Shown here: positions 40,088 to 48,585 of the stretch, piece after piece
Position numbering within the stretch: position 1 is the first letter of the stretch
Layout of the letters: each line of letters starts with the position of its first letter
NCBI RefSeq assembly: GCF_024494465.1
Contig: NZ_JAETXM010000003.1
Location: 124,001 to 188,000 of the forward strand
Origin: Bacillus sp. V3B
GTDB lineage: Bacteria > Bacillota > Bacilli > Bacillales > Cytobacillaceae
Direction: 5' to 3'
Length of the DNA stretch: 64,000 bases
Made by a program: the position numbers and the translations under genes
The notes under the pieces: model-generated
The model's input: the letters and a program-made list of their open reading frames with translations, nothing else
Databases searched by the model: none
Told to the model about the DNA's origin: nothing

Positions 40088-42907
40088 TTACCGTAACAAT
40101 ACTAAGTCTTTGAGTTCATCGGTCGATAGTTCGGTGATCCAGCTATCGCTTTGGATCACTTCATCATTCAATGCTTGTTTTTTATCAAGCATCAAATCAA
40201 TTTTTTCTTCTAGCGTGCCCGTACAAATCAGCTTATGCACATGTACAAACCGTTTTTGTCCGATACGATAAGCACGGTCCGTTGCTTGATTCTCAACAGC
40301 AGGATTCCACCAGCGATCATAATGGATCACATGATTCGCAGCCGTTAAATTAAGCCCTGTTCCGCCTGCTTTCAAGGATAGGAGGAAAATAGGGAATTCT
40401 CGATTCTGGAAGCGAGTAATCATTCCATCACGCTGTTGCTTTGGGACACTGCCATTTAAGAAAGGTACGTCAAGCCCAAATTCTTCTTGGATCATCGTTT
40501 GAATCATCTGTCCCATGCCAATATATTGCGTGAAGATCAAGCAACTCTCATCTTGATCGATCACCGAACTAACAAGCTCCTGAAGCTTCTCAAGCTTAGC
40601 CGACCGTTCAATTAAAGAAGAAGGCTGTTCTTCTTTTAAATAAAGGGCAGGATGGTTACACAACTGTTTCAAACGGCTCAGCATCTGTAAAATAAGACCC
40701 TTTCGCTCAAAAGAAGATAACTTGTCAATATCTGCTAATGTATCTTGAACAAGCTGTTCATAAAGCGAAGCCTGCTCAGCGGTCAGTGGGCAATATTCCT
40801 TTTGCTCCAGCTTATCCGGTAAATTCAAGGCCACATCCTCATCCTTTTTCGTTCGTCTCAACAAAAATGGACGAATCAGTGCTTGAAGCTGATGGATGCG
40901 ATCCTTCTCATCATCTCGTTCAATCGGCAACACAAACCGCTTTTGAAACTGACCAAGACTCCCAAGATAGCCATGGTTTGTAAAATCAAAAATCGACCAA
41001 AGCTCCGTTAATCGGTTTTCCATCGGCGTACCCGTCAAAGCAATATGGTGCAAGCCTTTCAGCTTTCGGACAGCCCGCGATTGCTTTGTTCCTGAATTTT
41101 TGATGTTTTGTGCTTCATCAATCGCAATCGAACTCCAGATAAGTGACTCAAACTCATCAAGATCAAGCGGAGTTAGCCCATAGGAAGTTAACACGACATC
41201 GGCTGTAGCTACTTTTTCCGTAAACTTCTCACCTTTCAAACGGTTCGATCCATAATGAAGATGAACGGCTAAATCAGGTGCGAACCGCTCTAATTCCTTT
41301 TGCCAGTTGCCGAGGACAGACGTCGGACAAATAATCAGCGCAGGCCCTTCCGGTTTTTCTGCTTCTTTTACCTGCAATAGATAAGAAATCAACTGTACCG
41401 TTTTTCCAAGCCCCATATCATCAGCAAGGCAGCCACCAAATCCGTACCTCCGTAAGAATAAGAGCCAACTCATCCCAAGCTGTTGATACGGACGGAGCTC
41501 ACCTTGGAACGTGTCAGGCACCGTTTCAAGTGGAAGTTGTTTCAGGTCACGTAAGCCTTTGACCATTTGCTTCCAATTTCGGTTCAACTCAATTTGGATT
41601 TTCGCAAAAGCCTTCGGGTTCTCAAGATCATCGTTCCCCGTCTCTTCTGCAGCAAACAGCTCCTGTTCAAGGATATCCCGAACTTGTAATCCTTCTTCTT
41701 CCGCTTTCTTCATTAACGCTTGAATGTGCTGAATAAATTGTGGATCCAGCTTAACCCAACGCCCCCGAATATAGACAAGACGCCGTTTCTCCTCGACAAG
41801 CTGACTGAATTCATCTTCTGACAAATCCACTCCATTCATCGAAAAGCGCCAGTCATAATCAAGCATTGCCTGTAAGCCAACAAAGGATGGACGGTGATTT
41901 TGTGAGTTTCCTTTTACCTTTGCCTTCACTTTCAAGCTTGCACTCTTCATTGCTTGCCACCAAGAAGGCAAGAGAATATCGACTCCAAGTGCCAACAAGG
42001 TTTCACTCGCATCGGTTAGGAATAACCAGGCTTCCTCTTCGGTTAATTTGTTAGTTAAACCCTTGTGCTCCTCTGAGACCGCAAGCCATGGGAAAAGACG
42101 AACCCAACGCTGTTGTTCGTGTTCGATACCATCAATAAAAGGACGCCAACCACGAGGGAAATTCGCTTCATCCTCCCGATCGACAACAAGGTCCGGCTTT
42201 TTTTTGTCACGCAGAAAAATAGAAAGCTCCCATACATCATCCGCTTCTGCTGGTTCCTCAAGCTTTAGTCCAAGTGTAAACGGAACCTTGCTTTCAATAA
42301 TCCCGATCCACTCCCGGAAACTTTCTTCATCGAAAAAAGCAGCCAGTTGATGGGGGGCAATCGTTGCATCACGAAGCGTCTTCAGTTTTTCACCAAATTT
42401 GGCTTTTAGTGCCTGATTTTGATTCATGTAGCCATCAAGTGAACGATTAAACCATTTTCGCATAAACGTAAGAACGTCTTCTTGTTCCCAGAAAGAAGGG
42501 TTAAACTCATCCAACACACGATCAGGCAAAATCCAACGGAATTCATCCTGTTCCCAAGAGGTGAAGTCAGGCATCCATTCTTTTTCGACGATCGCATCAT
42601 GGACGGTATGGGCAGAGGCAAGACAAAGTTGGGCCGTTTCATCCCAATCCCAATCAATCATGCGGTTAAATTGGGATTGAGCAAAAAGGGTCGAAAGCTG
42701 CCAACCGTTCAACACAATGCCCTCTAGTCCTTCAATGTTTTCCGTCTGAACCATGGTGCCGAAATAACTTTCTTGATGATGGTTAAAAAGAAGATACTGC
42801 CAAACAGAAGGGGGATAAACCCGTTCTTCTTCATCCTGTGCCAGAAGGAAATAACGGTCTTCATCTAAATCAGTTACTTTAATTTTGATATATCTTGTTT
42901 TAAGCAT
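40088..42907 (-). CDS. ywqA: SNF2-family DNA helicase/translocase (YwqA-like)
   Basis: 939 residues. The N-terminal half holds the bacterial SNF2-associated region; the ATPase core has motif I ADDMGLGKT (about 491-500), motif II IDEAQNIKN (about 594), ALTGTPMENR, and a C-terminal helicase lobe with LKAGGTGLNLTAANHVIHYDRWWNPAVENQATDRAYRIGQ. All residues needed for ATP-driven DNA translocation are visible. Family members remodel protein-DNA complexes; the specific target here is unknown. It overlaps the upstream SWIM-domain gene by 8 bases, as in the B. subtilis ywqA-ywqB pair, suggesting a complex. Confidence 0.93.
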   Translation of the reverse strand: MLKTRYIKIKVTDLDEDRYFLLAQDEEERVYPPSVWQYLLFNHHQESYFGTMVQTENIEGLEGIVLNGWQLSTLFAQSQFNRMIDWDWDETAQLCLASAHTVHDAIVEKEWMPDFTSWEQDEFRWILPDRVLDEFNPSFWEQEDVLTFMRKWFNRSLDGYMNQNQALKAKFGEKLKTLRDATIAPHQLAAFFDEESFREWIGIIESKVPFTLGLKLEEPAEADDVWELSIFLRDKKKPDLVVDREDEANFPRGWRPFIDGIEHEQQRWVRLFPWLAVSEEHKGLTNKLTEEEAWLFLTDASETLLALGVDILLPSWWQAMKSASLKVKAKVKGNSQNHRPSFVGLQAMLDYDWRFSMNGVDLSEDEFSQLVEEKRRLVYIRGRWVKLDPQFIQHIQALMKKAEEEGLQVRDILEQELFAAEETGNDDLENPKAFAKIQIELNRNWKQMVKGLRDLKQLPLETVPDTFQGELRPYQQLGMSWLLFLRRYGFGGCLADDMGLGKTVQLISYLLQVKEAEKPEGPALIICPTSVLGNWQKELERFAPDLAVHLHYGSNRLKGEKFTEKVATADVVLTSYGLTPLDLDEFESLIWSSIAIDEAQNIKNSGTKQSRAVRKLKGLHHIALTGTPMENRLTELWSIFDFTNHGYLGSLGQFQKRFVLPIERDDEKDRIHQLQALIRPFLLRRTKKDEDVALNLPDKLEQKEYCPLTAEQASLYEQLVQDTLADIDKLSSFERKGLILQMLSRLKQLCNHPALYLKEEQPSSLIERSAKLEKLQELVSSVIDQDESCLIFTQYIGMGQMIQTMIQEEFGLDVPFLNGSVPKQQRDGMITRFQNREFPIFLLSLKAGGTGLNLTAANHVIHYDRWWNPAVENQATDRAYRIGQKRFVHVHKLICTGTLEEKIDLMLDKKQALNDEVIQSDSWITELSTDELKDLVLLR

Positions 42908-44516
42908 CGATCAGTTTTCCCCTTTTACATTCTTCATGGAAGGCACGAAGCCGCTTTGTCCGGGTTAAAAGTGCGTCAAGAAACGAATTCCAGTCGTCCA
43001 TGCGTTTCATTTTTTTATAAAGCGTTCGTAATTTCTTTAACTTACGAACAGCGAGACGATAATGTTCCCGGTTTTTCCCTTCGATATCCGCTTGAACGGC
43101 TTGATGATAAAGCGGGAGTAAGATGTGCGGTGCCTCTGATTTCAGCAATTTAATTCGGTCATTTGAAATCGACTCAAAGTTAAAGCTTGCATAGGTTTGC
43201 AGCTCCAACCATTTATCATATTCTTTTTTCTCAAAAAGAAAGAACTCATAGTCATGGAAACTATATGGAAGCATTTGAAAGAGTGCTTTTTCATATAAGT
43301 CAAGCCGGTTCGTTTCCACACAAAAAGGTGTGATGGCTTGGGTGACGAGTTTCATGAATTCCCTGCACGCATAATAATCATTGTACGAGCTCAAATACAC
43401 TTTGATCCGGGAAATCGCTTCGATGACATAGGGTTCCATTCGCTTCCACTCTTTATGCGAGGCGAGAATTTTTAGCCAATAAAAAAAGTACGGCGAGATC
43501 TCTTCATCACATTTGTGGATGAGTGCGAGTGCCTTTTCATCTTCCCGAAGTAATAGATGTAGGTGAATGAGACCAACGGTGGTAGGTCGATTCTTAGTTG
43601 GCATAGCAGCGAACGTTTCTTTTGCTTCCTCACGCCAGTTTTTCTTTTTAAATAAACCGGTCCACAAGAGGCGAAATAAATGGGTACGGTCATATTCAAG
43701 GACAAAATGGATCCGCAGCAGTTCAAATGTATCATCTTTTAACTGTTCGATAAAATCATCAAAGGCAAACGGCAGGGATTGAACCGCCAGTTTGGAAGAC
43801 AAGTTTTCGATATCTTCTAGTAGATCTGTATATAAATAACGATAATAACGATTGATCGTGTCTTCATTATGTTCAAGCTCAAGGCTGAGTTCGAGCATTT
43901 CCTCAAACGTAACGACAGCAGCCACGAGTAAATAGAGACTTTTCCATTCTTGTTCAAAAGGTGCCCCGGCTTTTAAGCGACGAGTATAGAGGGCAAAGCG
44001 TTCACCAATCTGATACGGTTTTGGCTGCCCGTCCTCCTTCATAATGGCATCAAAGCTCAAGCGGAAGGCTTCTGTCCAGTTCGTGTAGTCTGGTTTTAAG
44101 TGTCCAGTTGATTGGAGTAAATCTTTCGCCCGTTGAATATGGAGCGTTTTGGTTTGTTCTTGTTCACGTAACGGCTTGCGCCAGTCGTCTACCCAGTTAG
44201 ACACACTGCTATCATAGGAAAGGATTTGAAAAAAGGCTGCCATTTGATGACGACACATTCCTTCGATGGGACAGGAACATTCGCTCAAATAAGGAAGGCT
44301 TAAATCCAGTGTGACGTTTACAGGTGTGACATCTTGAACGACTGCCGAAATGGCATTGTGTTCAAGCTTTATTTGTGAAACCGATCCTTGTCGGTAGAGG
44401 AGTAACCCCTTTTGTACAATCTGCGCATCTGCAGGTGATTCAGACTTCAGTGAGTCCTTTGTTTGCTCCGAAAACCATTGCAATGGTTCGACGTAACTCT
44501 CTGGAATCAGACCCAA
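42900..44516 (-). CDS. ywqB: SWIM zinc-finger protein (YwqB-like)
   Basis: About 538 residues. Near residue 75 is the SWIM zinc-binding pattern CSCPIEGMCRHQMA (CxC, then CxH). The rest is helical, with repeat-like hydrophobic and aromatic residues, and no other known domain. SWIM domains bind DNA or proteins. TTG at 44516 is preferred because GGGGGGAA precedes it by 6 bases; an ATG at 44540 has no ribosome site. It overlaps the SNF2 gene, which suggests coupled translation and joint function. Confidence 0.88.
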   Translation of the reverse strand: MGLIPESYVEPLQWFSEQTKDSLKSESPADAQIVQKGLLLYRQGSVSQIKLEHNAISAVVQDVTPVNVTLDLSLPYLSECSCPIEGMCRHQMAAFFQILSYDSSVSNWVDDWRKPLREQEQTKTLHIQRAKDLLQSTGHLKPDYTNWTEAFRLSFDAIMKEDGQPKPYQIGERFALYTRRLKAGAPFEQEWKSLYLLVAAVVTFEEMLELSLELEHNEDTINRYYRYLYTDLLEDIENLSSKLAVQSLPFAFDDFIEQLKDDTFELLRIHFVLEYDRTHLFRLLWTGLFKKKNWREEAKETFAAMPTKNRPTTVGLIHLHLLLREDEKALALIHKCDEEISPYFFYWLKILASHKEWKRMEPYVIEAISRIKVYLSSYNDYYACREFMKLVTQAITPFCVETNRLDLYEKALFQMLPYSFHDYEFFLFEKKEYDKWLELQTYASFNFESISNDRIKLLKSEAPHILLPLYHQAVQADIEGKNREHYRLAVRKLKKLRTLYKKMKRMDDWNSFLDALLTRTKRLRAFHEECKRGKLIDA

Positions 44517-44540
44517 AATCCATTCCCCCCAAAAAAACAT

Positions 44541-44840
44541 ATTCTTTTATTATACATGTGTTTTGGGGTGAGAGTAAATTCCCCCGGACAGTTTGTTAAC
44601 TGGAGGCTTTTATTTTGAACGGACAAATAGGATGTTAGGCTCCAAAAAACCAGCAAAAAAACAAAAAAACGGTATCCATAATCGGTCTATATCCGTACTT
44701 TAACATTATATCCCAATTTTTTCATCCAACCTTCGACTAAATATATGGTGACACTCCCGTGAATGAGTTAAAATAAACTTAATAGAAAGATAATTTAATA
44801 CATTTAATAGATTATAAAACTCATTGGGGGATCGATCGAC
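44541..44840. other. Intergenic stretch between divergent genes
   Basis: No gene is supported. CAGTT/AACTG (about 44591-44604, loop TGTT) is a small hairpin. The region is AT-rich. TTGGGGGATC before 44841 is the likely ribosome site of the next gene. Confidence 0.35.
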
Positions 44841-45500
44841 ATGTACGAAGTGCGGCTTTTTAAAGGACTGAGAGAACCCTATATAACGGCACACCAACTC
44901 ATAAAAGCCGAATACATAGGAGGATTCTGGAAAAAACTCTTCCTGCTCTTATTCCTAACCTTTCTCCTATCAACCATAACCGCCTACTACGGCATCGGAA
45001 ACGAACTCTTATCAAAAGAACTTAACACCACATCAAGCACAGAATTCGAAGCCGCAAAAAGCTTATTTGCAGGCGGTCAAATCATCTGGTCGATACTTGT
45101 TGCGATCACAACCATCACGATCCCTTCCGTATTCTTCTGGGCCATCTCAGATATTGAATGGAAGAAATACATCGTCGTGCAAAGTTTCATCTTAACGATC
45201 CTATTGATCGAAACCATCATCACGATCCCATTTGCGATTTTGATTGGATTGCCAGAAATCTCGAATCCATTTTCACTCGGAGCCATTGGCCAATCCCTTA
45301 CATCCAACGACATCATCTTGCAGCTTTTAACCGAAATCACGATCTTTAAAATCTGGGCCATCGTTCTGCAAATCAAATACATAAAAGTGTTAGCCGAAAA
45401 AACAGCAAAACAAGCCACACTGATCGTCATTGGATTTAATCTCATCATCCTAGTGATCACCGTATTTCTAGCGATCATGGATCTTGAAAAATTATTATAG
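44841..45500 (+). CDS. YIP1-like multispanning membrane protein
   Basis: 219 residues with about five hydrophobic segments (33-52, 82-104, 111-134, 163-178 and 195-215). The soluble N-terminus is short and starts MYEVRLFKGLREP. The topology resembles YIP1-domain proteins such as B. subtilis YknW, and it is followed after 3 bases by an HlyD-type adaptor, as yknW is followed by yknX. The match is weak at sequence level and I infer it from topology and context. Codons favour C and A at third positions, unlike the atp and nuo genes. Confidence 0.6.
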   Translation: MYEVRLFKGLREPYITAHQLIKAEYIGGFWKKLFLLLFLTFLLSTITAYYGIGNELLSKELNTTSSTEFEAAKSLFAGGQIIWSILVAITTITIPSVFFWAISDIEWKKYIVVQSFILTILLIETIITIPFAILIGLPEISNPFSLGAIGQSLTSNDIILQLLTEITIFKIWAIVLQIKYIKVLAEKTAKQATLIVIGFNLIILVITVFLAIMDLEKLL

Positions 45501-45503
45501 GGG

Positions 45504-46721
45504 ATGGTCAAGCTGAAGTTGAAATGGATATCTACAATCACAATCGTCGTTGCCGTCTTGCTTGTCATCACCAATTTCTATCTGATTTTCAAAGAAGACA
45601 GTCCAGTGGCAAGATCCGTCTATGTCGAAAAATGGACAAGTGCAAAAGAACAAACGATCATGGAAACGATACAAACCGATGGGGTCACAGAGCCACTAGA
45701 AGAACAACATATTTACTATGACCATAGCAAAGGAAGCTTTGCCGGATTTTCGGTCGAAAAAGGAGATGCAGTCGGGTTAGGGAAATCCCTATTCTTCTAT
45801 TCAACCGATTCCTATGAAGAAGCCATCCGCAAACTACAATCGGAAAGGGACAGCTTACAGCAACAGCTAGACGGGCTCCAAGCCAAATGGGACAATCTCA
45901 TCGACCTTCAGTCAAACCTATCCTTGTCACTTCTGAATGAGGAACTGGCATCGCCAACAAGGGAAGTCGCCGTTGAAATCGATCTTTATCAAACAGAAGC
46001 CGAAATGCATCGCTTAGAAAGCGAAATCGAGAAATATGATAACCAAATGAGTTCAATTGACGAAAGACTCCCATACCTCCAAGCCATTAGTGACATCAAC
46101 GGATTCGTGAAAGAAATCAACCACGATCTTTCCAATCCGATCATCACGATTGCCTCAACGGAAAACAGAGTGAAAGGCGTGCTCACAGAAAACGAACAAG
46201 CCTTAATACAACCGAGAATGAACGTCATCATCTCTTTGAAAAATCGTAATCAAACCTACAAAGGAGCGATCCAGGAAGTCTCCTTGTTCCCTGAAAAGGA
46301 ACCAGCAGTCGCAAGTGAAAGCCAGTACCCATTCACCGTTGTTCTCGATGAACCAATCGACAGAATGGCACACGGGACACATGTAGACGTCACTATTATT
46401 ACGAACGAGATCGCGAACGCTATCACGGTCCCGAAGGAAAGCATCAAGAAAACAAATAAAAAGAATCAACTCTATATCCTGCATAAAGGAAAAATAGAAA
46501 AACGCGAAGTCACAACAGGTTTACAAGTCAGCAACACGAAGCAAATCGAAGCAGGCCTAGAGCCAGGAGAAATCATCTCACAGAAAACACTGCTCTACGG
46601 AAAAGGAAAACCCACCTTCTACACCCCATTAAAAATCAAACAATGGGAACGAGGCATGTATAAGAATATGAGAAAAAAAGAAATGCTCAAACAACTAGGA
46701 AAAGGATTCCTATCCTTCTAA
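45504..46721 (+). CDS. HlyD/YknX-like efflux adaptor (membrane fusion protein)
   Basis: 405 residues: one N-terminal transmembrane helix (about 7-26), a split lipoyl/barrel-sandwich domain (GFSVEKGDAVGLGKSLFFY, later GFVKEINHDLSNPII), a coiled-coil hairpin (about 110-190, KLQSERDSLQQQLDGLQ...), and beta-barrel segments ending VTTGLQVSNTKQIEAGLEPGEII. This is the order of periplasmic-adaptor-type proteins that in Gram-positives work with MacB-like ABC exporters. No ABC ATPase or permease gene is adjacent. The start is ATG 45504, or TTG at 45519. Confidence 0.85.
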   Translation: MVKLKLKWISTITIVVAVLLVITNFYLIFKEDSPVARSVYVEKWTSAKEQTIMETIQTDGVTEPLEEQHIYYDHSKGSFAGFSVEKGDAVGLGKSLFFYSTDSYEEAIRKLQSERDSLQQQLDGLQAKWDNLIDLQSNLSLSLLNEELASPTREVAVEIDLYQTEAEMHRLESEIEKYDNQMSSIDERLPYLQAISDINGFVKEINHDLSNPIITIASTENRVKGVLTENEQALIQPRMNVIISLKNRNQTYKGAIQEVSLFPEKEPAVASESQYPFTVVLDEPIDRMAHGTHVDVTIITNEIANAITVPKESIKKTNKKNQLYILHKGKIEKREVTTGLQVSNTKQIEAGLEPGEIISQKTLLYGKGKPTFYTPLKIKQWERGMYKNMRKKEMLKQLGKGFLSF

Positions 46722-46735
46722 AAGCCAAAACCGCG

Positions 46736-46759
46736 AAAACCGTGCCGAGCACGGTTTTT
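46736..46759. terminator. Bidirectional terminator
   Basis: AAAACCGTGC (46736-46745) and GCACGGTTTT (46749-46758) pair perfectly around CGA. It lies between convergent genes. A GGTGCCTGGCTCC repeat copy follows at 46771. Confidence 0.9.
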
Positions 46760-46892
46760 GATTTGAAACCGGTGCCTGGCTCCTCATTCAGATCAAAGTT
46801 TCATAAAAAAGCAAAAAGCATCCCACTCAACACCCAAACAAGCACAAAAAAACAGAACACCCCACAAGGTTGTCCTGCCTTCATTCTGTCAC

Positions 46893-47975
46893 TTAATAAA
46901 AACGCTTAAAGCTCTCGAAATGTTTACCCCAATAAGAATTATCCAAAGTATTCACCTCAACCCCATCTGAACCAGCGTGAACAAATTGATTATTACCAAG
47001 ATACACGCCAAGATGAGAAATCCCTTGCTTATATGTATTCTCAAAAAATACAAGATCTCCAACCTGTGGGTTACTCACATCAAAGGAACGATCATAATAT
47101 CCTTGCGAAGAATAGCGACTCATCGATTTCCCTGCTTGATTAAACACATAATAAATAAAGCCACTACAATCAAATCCAGCTGTCGTTGTCCCACCCCATA
47201 CATACGGAGTACCAACCAAACCTTTTGCTACATTCACAACCGACGTAATCGCAGGAGAAACTTCAGCGGGAGCAGACGTCTGAACAACATTAAGTTGCTT
47301 GCTGCTGGAAACCTGAGTGCTACCGGCCTGTGCCTTAAGCTTCAGCTTTTGACCTGGGAAAATCAAATCCGATGTCAAGTTATTGTATGATTTTAATTGT
47401 TGGACCGTTAATCCGTACGTACTTCCAATTTTACTTAATGTATCCCCACTTTTAATCACATATTCGGTAGCGGTTGCATTCTCTGTTAGAGAAGGAGTCG
47501 TAATCGCCGGTTGTGAGCTAGTATTAGATGGTTTCGATACATGAAATACCTGGCCAGGATAGATTAAATGACCTTCTATACTATTCCAACTTCTCAATTC
47601 AGTAAGTGAGATTCCATGTTTATTGGCTATTCCAATCAGTGTATCCCCTGAAACAACCTTATACGTTTTTGTAACCGTTGTAGCAGTTGCTACTTGTGTT
47701 ATAGGTGTTACGGTAGTGATATCGGTTGAAGTCGTTGATGAAGGTGGTGTAGATTCATCTTCTGGATTCGTGACGGTAAGGGTTTGACTGATAAAGATCC
47801 GATCCGAAGAAAGTTGATTCCACTTTTTCAAATGATTAACAGTTGTATTATACTTTTTCGCAAGTTGAGAAAGTGTATCTCCTTTTTGAACCTTGTGTGT
47901 GTCCGCGGATGCAGTTGTCGAGAAGGTAGCAGACAAGATCGCTGCAGTGGCGAGCGTTGCAACTGTTTTTTTCAT
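46893..47975 (-). CDS. Secreted LysM-NlpC/P60 peptidoglycan endopeptidase
   Basis: 360 residues: a signal peptide (about 1-24, ending ASA), three LysM repeats (about 27-69, 106-150 and 173-216, each with the GDTL motif) joined by Ser/Thr-rich linkers, then a C-terminal NlpC/P60 domain (about 248-360). Catalytic Cys is in FDCSGFIYY, His in ISHLGVYLG and the third polar residue in FVHAGSDG. It cuts D-gamma-glutamyl-meso-DAP bonds in this family (LytE, LytF, CwlS). Start at 47975 with AGGAGTG upstream; the open frame extends further but without a site. Expected role: wall remodelling or cell separation. Confidence 0.93.
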   Translation of the reverse strand: MKKTVATLATAAILSATFSTTASADTHKVQKGDTLSQLAKKYNTTVNHLKKWNQLSSDRIFISQTLTVTNPEDESTPPSSTTSTDITTVTPITQVATATTVTKTYKVVSGDTLIGIANKHGISLTELRSWNSIEGHLIYPGQVFHVSKPSNTSSQPAITTPSLTENATATEYVIKSGDTLSKIGSTYGLTVQQLKSYNNLTSDLIFPGQKLKLKAQAGSTQVSSSKQLNVVQTSAPAEVSPAITSVVNVAKGLVGTPYVWGGTTTAGFDCSGFIYYVFNQAGKSMSRYSSQGYYDRSFDVSNPQVGDLVFFENTYKQGISHLGVYLGNNQFVHAGSDGVEVNTLDNSYWGKHFESFKRFY

Positions 47976-48218
47976 ATAACCATTCACTCCTAAAATTCGC
48001 ATAGTATACTCACATTCTATCATAATATATCTACTAAAAAACAATTATTTTGGAAGAAGTTAGAACATTTTGACACATATTGCATTATTACTAGATAATG
48101 AGTAAAATAAGTACATGCGTGAAATGACAATTACCAATAAACGGCAGATAAAATACGACATAAATTGACAAACGCTACCCATATATTTGATTATTATGTC
48201 TTTAAAAGAAAGGTGAGC

Positions 48219-48371
48219 ATGATGGAGGAACAAGATTATAAACAAAAAAGATTGTTCAAAAACTTATTAGAAAAGATGTATGAAAAAGGTGAGATGGAGA
48301 AAGAAGTCTCAACAAAAGACATCATTCAAGACATGGAAGTTGAATTGCGCAGCATCCTCTCAGCAAAATAA
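48219..48371 (+). CDS. Small charged hypothetical protein
   Basis: 50 residues, highly charged and helical (KQKRLFKNLLEKMYEKGEMEKEVSTKDIIQDMEVELRSIL). AAAGGTGAG is well placed before ATG at 48219; a second ATG follows directly. A terminator lies about 60 bases downstream. I do not recognise a family. Small size limits confidence, but the ribosome site and terminator support a real gene. Confidence 0.6.
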   Translation: MMEEQDYKQKRLFKNLLEKMYEKGEMEKEVSTKDIIQDMEVELRSILSAK

Positions 48372-48432
48372 TGTATAGGGCAACCTAATCTGATAGAAAC
48401 GACAGACAAAAAAATAAGCTACACCTCCGTTG

Positions 48433-48460
48433 GCCACTTCAAATCGAAAGTGGCATTTTT
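48433..48460 (+). terminator. Intrinsic terminator
   Basis: GCCACTT (48433-48439) pairs with AAGTGGC (48448-48454), followed by ATTTTTAA. Confidence 0.8.
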
Positions 48461-48585
48461 AATGCAGAAAACACTCTTACCGTCATGATTTGTGAATCCC
48501 AATGAATTTCCAAACAAATTCTACCAGATTTCTGGATATATTCATGGGCCATGATAAAATAGAGAAGAGGAGGCGTTCAGCAAAA

